Of a DNA stretch of 10,327 nt, positions 1 to 6,800 are shown piece by piece. The notes beneath the pieces were generated by a model. It was given only the letters and a program-made list of their open reading frames with translations, searched no databases and was not told the origin of the DNA. The position numbers were made by a program, and so were the translations under genes. Within the stretch, counting starts at the first letter, position 1, and every line of letters starts with the position of its first letter. This DNA is from Planctomicrobium sp. (GTDB taxonomy: Bacteria; Planctomycetota; Planctomycetia; Planctomycetales; Planctomycetaceae): the NCBI GenBank assembly GCA_029259835.1, contig JAJDEL010000227.1, forward strand, positions 1 through 10,327. Direction: 5' to 3'.

Positions 1-621
1 TCTTTGGGAGAACGTCACATCTCCTGGCAAGTTTCGCATTTCCCCCAGAATTTGATAATCACCCGATCCCATCAACGCGAAGCGACTGCCGTACTCGAAT
101 TGCCCCTTCTCTCCATCCCGCTTCAGGGTGACAAACTCAACGTCAATGCCGTCAAGCTTGCCAAGTTTGTAATTCTGCGTTTCGTCACCAATCGTGTGAC
201 CAGGCAGAAGTTTTTCTTGAGCCGCCAGAATTTCCACTTGCGAATTCGTTAACTCTGATGGCTGTCCATCTTCTTGTGAACCGACAGCAAGGAATGGCCC
301 CTCGCTTCCGACAGGACGTTGATAGGTCGCGGTCCGCTCAAAAACGATGAAATCTCGTTCAGAGCGACCTAGCCGGTAGAACAAAATTTGTTCCATGACA
401 CCAACAGCAGAGCCGAACAGGCCATCCACTTTTTCGAGCAAGTCCGGTGTTGGCGTTGCCTGTTCTGTTTCGACAACGACGGAACGACTGTCTGCTCCAT
501 CAGTGGGATTCACTGTTTCAGCAGCCGGCTTCGCTTCTTGATCCTGTGCAAATCCGAATTGAGGGATTGTGCCAATAAAGAGAATCGCTAAAACAAGCAG
601 GCAGTTCTTCTGTGCAACCAT
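1..621 (-). CDS. Exported or membrane protein, N-terminal part (possible AGCS-type symporter), cut by window edge
   Basis: From the ATG at 619-621 the minus strand is open for 207 codons to the window edge, so the C-terminal part is missing. The product starts with a clear signal sequence or first membrane helix (CLLVLAILFIGTIP, ending near GFA|QD at residue 25), then a short acidic linker rich in E, T and P. Residues about 58-78 (DLLEKVDGLFGSAVGVMEQI, then LFYRLG) resemble the start of alanine/glycine:cation symporters (AGCS family), which in planctomycetes can carry long N-terminal extensions. The remaining 125 or so residues are polar, without a membrane helix, and look like a soluble extracytoplasmic domain. 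GGGAG lies 12 bases upstream of the ATG, rather far for a ribosome binding site. That this is a real exported protein is likely; the symporter assignment is a guess from a short motif, and a plain secreted protein is the alternative. Confidence 0.6.
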   Translation of the reverse strand, partial: MVAQKNCLLVLAILFIGTIPQFGFAQDQEAKPAAETVNPTDGADSRSVVVETEQATPTPDLLEKVDGLFGSAVGVMEQILFYRLGRSERDFIVFERTATYQRPVGSEGPFLAVGSQEDGQPSELTNSQVEILAAQEKLLPGHTIGDETQNYKLGKLDGIDVEFVTLKRDGEKGQFEYGSRFALMGSGDYQILGEMRNLPGDVTFSQR

Positions 622-1004
622 CGGGGGTATTGACTCCCTGAGGGGTGAAACGGACGGAGATTGCATTCAGTAAATGCTGACGACGACAACGAATCTGCTG
701 AGTGTAGGGGGGGAGTCCCCTTCAACTCAATGCAAATCCCTTGATGGGTTGAGTTTATTTCGCTGAGTACCCGCAAATTTCCTGAAGATCAATTTTGTCG
801 CGTTACCGATACTCAATCCGGTCGAACACGACTCCTTTGGTCTCAAAATCCAAAGAAGTTTTCACGACGAGGATTTCTCATTTTGAATCGTCCAGTTTAC
901 CGGTTAGAATCAAGGTCAGGCTCTTTGTCGAATTGAGAGTCCGAATTTTGCCATTTTTAATTCAATCTCAACTCAGAAATCGTACTCCCTGGTTCAATCA
1001 AAAC
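622..1004. other. Divergent intergenic region without a supported gene
   Basis: This 383-base stretch lies between the minus-strand gene starting at 621 and the plus-strand GNAT gene. It holds a short hairpin (GCATT at 663-667, AATGC at 673-677), a run of seven G's near 704-711 followed by CCCC, and a 7-bp inverted repeat (AACTCAA 724-730, TTGAGTT 749-755). The GNAT reading frame stays open back to a TTG at 795. That extension looks non-coding and contains the best promoter candidate (883-910). I found no convincing promoter for the minus-strand gene. Confidence 0.5.
883..910 (+). promoter_or_regulatory. Candidate sigma-70-type promoter for the GNAT gene
   Basis: TTGAAT (883-888) is separated by 16 bases from TAGAAT (905-910), which matches the -10 consensus at 5 of 6 positions. 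Transcription would start near 917, giving a leader of about 88 bases before the ATG at 1005. This would exclude the upstream TTG at 795 as the translation start. The call rests on consensus matching only. Confidence 0.4.
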
Positions 1005-1592
1005 ATGAAGGCAACCAGTTTCACAGAGCCGAAATTCTTGAAGCGATTCCGAATGGAAATCGACTTAAGAGACGCTGTGTTGGAACGTCCACAGCTCCCG
1101 GAAGGATACCATTGGGTTCAGTGGCATCCAGAAAATTTACATGACCATGCGTTAGTGAAATTCGAGAGTTTTCACACCGAAGTCGACACTCAAATTTTCC
1201 CTGCTCTCAGAACGTTGGTCGGGTGCCGTAAGTTAATGCAGTCGATTATGACACACTCTGGTTTTCTTCCCCAATCAACCTGGCTCATTCAATTTGGTCA
1301 AGATGAATTTCGCCCACCGGTTCCTTGTGGAACAATTCAAGGGCTTTGTCAAAGCATGATGTTGGGGGCGATCCAGAATGTCGGCGTCATCCCAGAGCAC
1401 CGTGGTTTCGGATTAGGGCGGGCTCTGCTGCTAAAAAATCTTCACGGCTTTCGGTCATGCGGACTGCAGCGAACCTATCTCGACGTCACAGCAGACAACG
1501 TTGCCGCAATTTCGCTGTATGAATCGCTTGGCTTTCAACAGGTCAAAACTAGCTACCGCGAAGTGACTCCGGCATTGCCCGCGAATCGCTAA
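1005..1592 (+). CDS. GNAT family N-acetyltransferase
   Basis: The 195-residue product carries the acetyl-CoA-binding motif A of the GNAT fold: NVGVIPEHRGFGLGRALL at residues 125-142, with the pyrophosphate-binding HRGFGLG loop at 132-138. It is followed by the motif B region ending in LYESLGF (171-177). Such enzymes transfer an acetyl group from acetyl-CoA to an amine in the cytoplasm; the acceptor here cannot be told. The N-terminal half (LPEGYHWVQWHPENL, HTEVDTQIFPAL, GCRKLM) resembles a planctomycete group of GNAT proteins known to me only as uncharacterised. The start is uncertain: the frame is open back to 795, ATG 1005 lies just downstream of a promoter candidate, and ATG 1053 (MEIDLRD) is a second option. 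None has a strong ribosome binding site. The stop lies 2 bases from the stop of the opposing thioredoxin gene. Confidence 0.85.
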   Translation: MKATSFTEPKFLKRFRMEIDLRDAVLERPQLPEGYHWVQWHPENLHDHALVKFESFHTEVDTQIFPALRTLVGCRKLMQSIMTHSGFLPQSTWLIQFGQDEFRPPVPCGTIQGLCQSMMLGAIQNVGVIPEHRGFGLGRALLLKNLHGFRSCGLQRTYLDVTADNVAAISLYESLGFQQVKTSYREVTPALPANR

Positions 1593-1594
1593 AT

Positions 1595-2152
1595 TCAATC
1601 GCCGTGCAATTGACGTAATCTTAAAGAGGTTCGCAGCATCCATTGGATGCGTTCGAATTCATTGAGCCAATCCTGAACTACGGCTGCGGTGAGGTCTTCG
1701 TCGTTAGCGAGTCCTGTTGGGCAGCTTGCTCCCTGAATGTGCGAGGCCATGTTTCTGTATTTTGAGAGTGTTCGGTCGCCGGCACGTCCGCAGAATTGAC
1801 CATCTTCACTGAGGAAGACAACCGCAGGGACGCGCGCTCCGCCGCAGATTTTCAATTCTTCAGCGAGTTCTGTCGCAGCGTCTCGGTCAACATACCGAAC
1901 TTGAATCTTGTCGTTGCAGAGTGCAAATTGATTAAAAATTGGACATTGATTCACACAATCACCGCACCACGCACCCGCCATCACAATGACTTTCATCTCG
2001 CGCACAAAACTCTTCAACAACGTTTGTTGGTTGTCTGTAAGTTGAACGGAATTGTGAAAGTCGTTCCACCGTCGGGTCTGTTCTTCTGTTGCGAATTGTT
2101 CAAGAAAATCCTGATAGGAAAGTCCGTTTTCAAATTCGGCTGCGTAATCCAT
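1595..2152 (-). CDS. Thioredoxin-fold protein with WCGDC centre
   Basis: The 185-residue product has a redox motif W62-C63-G64-D65-C66 within VIVMAGAWCGDC and the cis-proline of the thioredoxin fold in RVPAVVF (P109). It probably acts as a cytoplasmic thiol-disulfide oxidoreductase, since no signal peptide is visible. It is longer than classic thioredoxin (about 105 residues), with some 50 extra N-terminal residues and a C-terminal helical tail, as in thioredoxin-family proteins with WCGDC rather than WCGPC. Extra cysteines (C70, C79, C103, C121, C144) are more than the fold needs. I chose ATG 2152 because GGAAG (complement of 2158-2162) lies 5 bases upstream; a TTG at 2165-2167 would add five residues. 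It follows the aminotransferase gene on the same strand after a 96-base gap that may hold its own promoter. The substrate is unknown. Confidence 0.85.
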   Translation of the reverse strand: MDYAAEFENGLSYQDFLEQFATEEQTRRWNDFHNSVQLTDNQQTLLKSFVREMKVIVMAGAWCGDCVNQCPIFNQFALCNDKIQVRYVDRDAATELAEELKICGGARVPAVVFLSEDGQFCGRAGDRTLSKYRNMASHIQGASCPTGLANDEDLTAAVVQDWLNEFERIQWMLRTSLRLRQLHGD

Positions 2153-2178
2153 TTTGTCTTCCAACAATTAGTCTGTGC

Positions 2179-2208
2179 TATTTACAGTGAAAACTTTGCT
2201 TCTTGCAA
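2179..2208 (-). promoter_or_regulatory. Weak promoter candidate for the thioredoxin-fold gene
   Basis: On the minus strand TTGCAA (complement of 2203-2208) lies 18 bases before TAAATA (complement of 2179-2184), about 20 bases upstream of the likely ribosome binding site. Both boxes are imperfect. A small hairpin (TTTGC/GCAAA, 2195-2209) overlaps the -35 box and spacer. Confidence 0.25.
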
Positions 2209-2242
2209 AATTCTGCGAGGTCAAAGCGAATTCCCTTGCCCT

Positions 2243-2287
2243 GCGGCCTTAATCACGTCCCGATTCCGATTGTGGGATTAAGGCCGC
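2243..2287. repeat. Perfect 12-bp inverted repeat across the aminotransferase stop codon
   Basis: GCGGCCTTAATC at 2243-2254 is the exact reverse complement of GATTAAGGCCGC at 2276-2287, with a 21-base loop. The aminotransferase stop codon (2249-2251) lies inside the downstream arm. The upstream arm encodes the AALI near the C-terminus. No T-run follows on either strand, so it does not look like an ordinary intrinsic terminator. It could be an mRNA 3'-end stabiliser, a Rho-related or attenuating structure, or a protein-binding site. Confidence 0.8.
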
Positions 2288-3442
2288 GCTGAGTATCGTG
2301 GCATGCTCTTGAATCTTGTCAAGTGCCTCACGGAATTGATTCGCAGCTTGTTGACCATTCAGTAGAAAAGGATGATGCAAAACAACCACCGCGCCGTGTG
2401 CGTAGTCAGCGTTGTCCAATTCACCTACTTGTCGAAACCGCCGTCGTGCATGAGTACGGTGCAACGAAGAAAATCCTGAGTCGATTGGAATTCCTTCAGC
2501 ACGCATTGCCACGCAAAATTGATCCCGCGAAAGACCATCCATCAGCGTTTCGTCATACCACATGCCAAGTTTGTAATAGTCTGGGATCGTATTTGGTCTT
2601 TGCGAAAACGGCCTCACGCAAGCACCGTTCCGTGTTACCTCACGGATGAACTCAGCACCAACCATCCGCCTTTGGTGTCGTTCTTCGAGCAAATTCAATT
2701 GCGGAACAAGAACGGCTGCCTGCATTTCAGAGAGGGGGTATGCTTCGTTTCCGCGTTGATTGTACAGGCGAATTCGCTGTGCAATGTCCGCACGATTCGT
2801 GAGAACAGCACCTCCTCGACCAGAGGTCAAAATTTTCGATCCACCGAAACTGAGAACGGCGACGTCTCCGAAACTTCCAGCAACACATCCATCGATCTTT
2901 GCACAGCTGGAAACCTGACAACAATCTTCGATGATCGCAATGTTATGTTCGTCGGCAAGACTTCTGAGTCGCACCATGTCGACCTTGCCACCATGCAAAT
3001 GAGAGGTCAAAATCGCTTTCGTCCTTGCTGAAAACGCAGCAGCGACCTGATCGACATCGAGTTGTCCACTTTCTCGATCAATATCAACGAGCACAGGCGT
3101 TGCACCGAGAAGAGCGACGTTCGTGAAGTTCGCCTTGAATTCGTATGCTGCCAGAATCACTTCGTCTTCAGCTCCCACATTGAGACCTCGCAACGCGAGT
3201 TCAACAGCAGCGGTTCCACTCGATGTCAGTAGGACTTGCTCAGTCTGGTACTGCTCTTGAAGAGTCGAGATGAGTTCCTGAGTATGCTCGGCGTGGTACT
3301 TCCCCCACGCTCCGCTCGATTGCAAACGCATGAAGACACTCGCGATGACAGCATCCGAAATCGGCCAAGGAGGTGGACCTTCCGAAACAACCGGAGTCCC
3401 TCCCAGAAGAGCAGGTTTTTCTGTTGGCGAAGTATGGCTCAT
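2249..3442 (-). CDS. DegT/DnrJ/EryC1/StrS-type PLP aminotransferase
   Basis: The 397-residue product has the landmarks of this fold-type I aminotransferase family. These are the SSGTAAVELAL phosphate-binding segment (residues 74-84), IIEDCCQ with the cofactor-binding aspartate D173, and LSFGGSKILTSGRGGAV with the Schiff-base lysine K203. LSEMQAAVLVPQL (238-250) is the conserved stretch after the cofactor domain. Family members usually transfer an amino group to keto-sugars for surface polysaccharides, or act in antibiotic and cofactor pathways. Length is normal for the family. Where most members have GEGGA after the lysine, this one has GRGGA. The start is taken at ATG 3442, before SHTSPTEKPALLGGTPVV, the usual N-terminus. 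The frame runs open to 3568, but that extension overlaps the repeat cluster; ATG 3472 is another option. No strong ribosome binding site is visible. No sugar-pathway genes are adjacent, so the substrate is undetermined. Confidence 0.88.
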   Translation of the reverse strand: MSHTSPTEKPALLGGTPVVSEGPPPWPISDAVIASVFMRLQSSGAWGKYHAEHTQELISTLQEQYQTEQVLLTSSGTAAVELALRGLNVGAEDEVILAAYEFKANFTNVALLGATPVLVDIDRESGQLDVDQVAAAFSARTKAILTSHLHGGKVDMVRLRSLADEHNIAIIEDCCQVSSCAKIDGCVAGSFGDVAVLSFGGSKILTSGRGGAVLTNRADIAQRIRLYNQRGNEAYPLSEMQAAVLVPQLNLLEERHQRRMVGAEFIREVTRNGACVRPFSQRPNTIPDYYKLGMWYDETLMDGLSRDQFCVAMRAEGIPIDSGFSSLHRTHARRRFRQVGELDNADYAHGAVVVLHHPFLLNGQQAANQFREALDKIQEHATILSAALIPQSESGRD

Positions 3443-3481
3443 GACGTCGTAACATGTGGGTTGGAAAACCATTCGATTTGA

Positions 3482-3792
3482 CAACCACGAAAGAAACGAA
3501 TAGGCGAAAGTATTAAGTCTGGCAGCTGCATCGAATGAGTAATGAACCACAAAGTACACGATGAACACAAAGGAAAGAATGTAGAATGTAAAATTTGATA
3601 GAGAGAAGTGATTCGGGAGAACATCTCAGGCAAGAACGAGCCTGTCTGACCGTTCTCTTCCATATGACTTTGTGTTCTTGGCGCCCTTTGTGGTTCATAA
3701 AGAACAGCCCTTCTCGTTTTCGTGCATTTCGTTTTTTCGGGGTTGTTTTTTCTTGCTTCAACAAGACTGACCACGAAAGAAAAGAAAGGAGA
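3482..3792. repeat. Cluster of degenerate ACCACRAAG-type dispersed repeats in a gene-free stretch
   Basis: Most of the 413 bases between the aminotransferase start and the long ATPase gene (3443-3855) are built from variants of one purine-rich unit, roughly AACCACRAAG followed by ACACRAAG or ACGAA. Plus-orientation copies lie at 3484-3510, 3542-3572 and 3769-3790. Minus-orientation copies lie at 3668-3698 and, more decayed, at 3711-3740. The copies at 3542-3572 and 3668-3698 face each other and match at 26 of 31 positions. Similar ACCACGAAG/ACACGAAG strings are, from memory, common between genes in planctomycetes and related phyla; I cannot confirm this here. Open frames crossing the region read through repeats and are not supported as genes. 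Confidence 0.65.
3617..3657. repeat. Two-step hairpin between the facing repeats
   Basis: GAGAAC (3617-3622) pairs with GTTCTC (3652-3657). Nested inside, CAGGC (3627-3631) pairs with GCCTG (3640-3644) around an 8-base loop. It lies between the inverted repeat copies at 3542-3572 and 3668-3698, so the whole 157-base unit could fold into a larger interrupted structure. No T-run follows on either strand. Confidence 0.5.
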
Positions 3793-3813
3793 CCGCACAC
3801 TTGAAGTGTGCGG
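3774..3813 (-). terminator. Likely intrinsic terminator of the long FtsK-like ATPase gene
   Basis: CCGCACAC (3793-3800) and GTGTGCGG (3806-3813) form a perfect 8-bp GC-rich stem with a TTGAA loop; the pairing can be read as 10 bp around one base. Read on the minus strand it lies 43 bases after the ATPase stop codon and is followed by a pyrimidine tract, TCTCCTTTCTTTTCTTT. The T-run is broken by C's, and it comes from a copy of the neighbouring repeat, so the hairpin could instead be part of that repeat. Confidence 0.5.
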
Positions 3814-3855
3814 CTAAAGCAGGTTTCTGACCAATCACTTCAGTCGAGTGAATTG

Positions 3856-6800
3856 TCACAAAATACTGAATTCTTCAAGATCAGTAGCAAAGTCGGTGGG
3901 TGGTCCGTTTTTCATTGTCTTGACGAAGTCATTGACCCAGTCTTCTTCAGGAACTCCATACGGTCGGAATTTCTCGCACAGTCCGGTTTCTTCTCGATAG
4001 AGCAAAGCGCGGTGAGTTCCCAACCGTGCCGCGAGAGGCGAGTCAATCAGGTTACTCGAATCCGCAGCGTTCATTTGCAAGGCAACTCGTAATTCAAGCT
4101 CCTTCTTGATTTGCCGACTGAAACTGCGTTCATAGTTATTGTAAGAATCGCACCAGATAATGAAGTGAATGCCGAAAATTGGGCCTTCGGTCAGCAGGTC
4201 CGCAAACAGTTTTCCTGGCTCCGCCGGTTTTTCTTCTGCCGAACTTCCGAATCCACCCATACTGAAGTCATCTTCGGCTTTTCGGAGGTCACGGAATTTT
4301 GCGATGTTGTCGATCAGAACAAAAATCGGTGCGTGCGATTCGTCTGGTTTTTCAGTTCGTCGTTGCAGCTCTTTCGTCAAAGTTTCCAACGCGACCGCCG
4401 ACTCTCTGGAAGAGATCAGGTGTGCTGAAATTGGCAGTCGATCGACAAGCGAATTCCATCTCTTTGCTTCCAGGGTCTCTTGTGGATTCCCATCAAAGAC
4501 ATAAATTGCTGGATAATCACTTTCAGCAGTTGTCGATGAAACAGCAGAAGCAGCAAGTGTGATTGCCGCCGTGGTCAGCATTCCCCTTGCGGCATCGGCG
4601 TCTTGACCGACAATCAGCAGATGACTGCCGCTTTGCCGGTGAAATGTGATTGAAGTGGGAGGTTGAATTTCAACGGCGTCGCCGAGCCAGATCGTCGGAG
4701 CCGAGAGCGGTTCTCCTCTTTCTGAAAACGTCTCCGCGAGTTGTTGGACATTTGTGTTGATGCGAAGATCGGCAGGGATGTTGCCTTCGAAAACAATTGC
4801 CGGTTTCGTTTCAATGCCGTCTCGCTCGGTCTTGCTTTGCATTGCTTCCAAATGGTGACGCCGTTGCAGGTCCGTGAGCCAGGCGATTTGGAAAGGGTGG
4901 TTCCCTTCCATCATGCCGTTGGCGTCGTTGTAAATTGCTTCACCAGGTCGCGTGAGCAGTCGAGCAGCTGTATTGTCTTCACTGAGAATCAAGTGTGCGT
5001 CTGCTTCGCTGCATTGCAAGGCAACACGAACGGCGACTTGTCCCATCGTTGTTCGGGCAAGAGAGTACGCACCACCGAGCGTTTGTGATCCTAGAATGAC
5101 ATGAATCCCGAACGCACGTCCTTGCCGTACGAGACGGTCTAGCAACAGTGCCGCAGACTGGCTGAGCTTGTCGTCCTCAATGAAGAACTCTTGAAATTCA
5201 TCAACGATTAACAAGATGCGGGGGAGCGGTTGATTCGGATTTGCATTTCGAAATCCAGCGATGTCCTGCACACTGTGTTTGCGGAAGAGTTCGCCGCGTT
5301 CCTGTAACATTTCGTCGAGGCGCTGCAGCGCACTCACACCAAACTCACGATCACTTTCAATCGCAACGACCTGAGCGTGCGGCAGTTGGTAGGTCGCGTA
5401 GTCTTTGAATTCGACACCTTTCTTGAAGTCGATCAAAAAGAAGTTCACTTCATTCGGGCTGTAGAACAAAGCGAGATTCGTGACCAGGATGTGTAGAAAG
5501 GTAGATTTCCCAGATCCGGTCTTACCAGCAACAAGCATGTGCTGGGAAGTTCCTTTTCCGAGTTCCATTGTTTGTAGTTTCGTTGCGCCTGCGCGACCGA
5601 GTGGAATGATCAGTTCGTGACGCGAATCTTTCGACCAGATTTCCCCGACCTTGGGAGTGATTCTATCAAAGGAAACTTCAACGCGGCGCGCATCCTTGGA
5701 GGCTTCGCCCACCATCTTCACAATGGATGTGAATGACTCTGGTTCTGGCGGAGAATCAATCGTCACAGGCCATGGAGCAAGGGCTTCTTCGGTGGCATGA
5801 AAACAATTCTCTTGCCACTGGTAGCAATTCATGTGTGGTTGGAGATCGGCGAGGTCGAAATTGTTCGGCATCTGCTTTGTCGGGTCGACATTCATGATCG
5901 TGTAGACCCCGCAACGCGGTCCACTGTTGACGATGCTCACGAGACGTCGTGCAGCGATTTCACTAAATTTTGATGGAAAGTCGCTGATCACCAGAATGTG
6001 GTACGGCTCTGCGACTTCACCTGCAGATTCGTTGTACTCCTCAATTGTTTGAAATTCGTTGCGGAGGTACGTTTGAAAAACGTTTTCCATATGCTCGGTC
6101 AAATCGGCAAGGCGAGCTTCGATTTGCCCAGGCTCGGTCCAGATGCGTTTGGAGACCATCAGGTCGTCATAGTCAGCCAGATGCATAAACCCGCCGAAGC
6201 TTTCTCCAAGACCAATTGGGTCCAGCATTGTGAAACGTAATTTCCCTGGTGGGACGAGCAGCAGCAGTCGTAACATCATTGATTGCAAAGCATCAATAGC
6301 CTGCTTACGAGCCTCAACGTTTGGCGACATGAACAGGGTCGAAGTTGCTCCGGGAAAAGCGGCTTCCCCAGGAAGTTGAAACGTCGAGAGTCGCGGCGCG
6401 AGACGAGCTTCCTCGGAAATCGCATTCGGCCACTCGTACAAATCAACGTGCATTTGACCAAACCGAATCCCGCGAGGAATCGACGTACTCGGCTGCCAAG
6501 TCTTGGAATCGAGTTGATTCCACTGCAAATTCGTCTCTTTGTCCGCAAGGTCAACAACGTTGACAGTCTCAAAAAATTGGCGACTCGATGTCTCCCAGCC
6601 AGACTTGAGAGTCACCCACATTTCAGACTGATTGCGGATTTGTGCATTTTGAATTTGCTTAAGCTGCGTTTCGAGTCGCTGGAGATCGCCGCCCCAGCGA
6701 GTTTCGGACTCTTGCAACCGGCGGCGATGTTCACTGTCGATCTGTGCTAACTGTTGGTCGCGCTGAGCAGTCGTTTGGTCCCTCTCGGTTTCATACTTCT

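Noticed and set aside
588..776. 62-codon open frame on the minus strand overlapping the start of the first gene
   Set aside because: It overlaps the signal-peptide region in another frame, crosses G-run and inverted-repeat sequence, and has no ribosome binding site or motif.
795..1004. N-terminal extension of the GNAT gene from a TTG codon
   Set aside because: The extension has no family similarity that I can see, contains the promoter candidate at 883-910, and has no ribosome binding site.
2519..3031. 170-codon open frame on the plus strand opposite the aminotransferase
   Set aside because: It is antisense to a well-supported enzyme gene and its product shows no recognisable motif.
3443..3800. 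Several overlapping open frames of 69-119 codons upstream of the aminotransferase
   Set aside because: They read through purine-rich repeat copies in several frames and both strands, giving biased, non-globular peptides.
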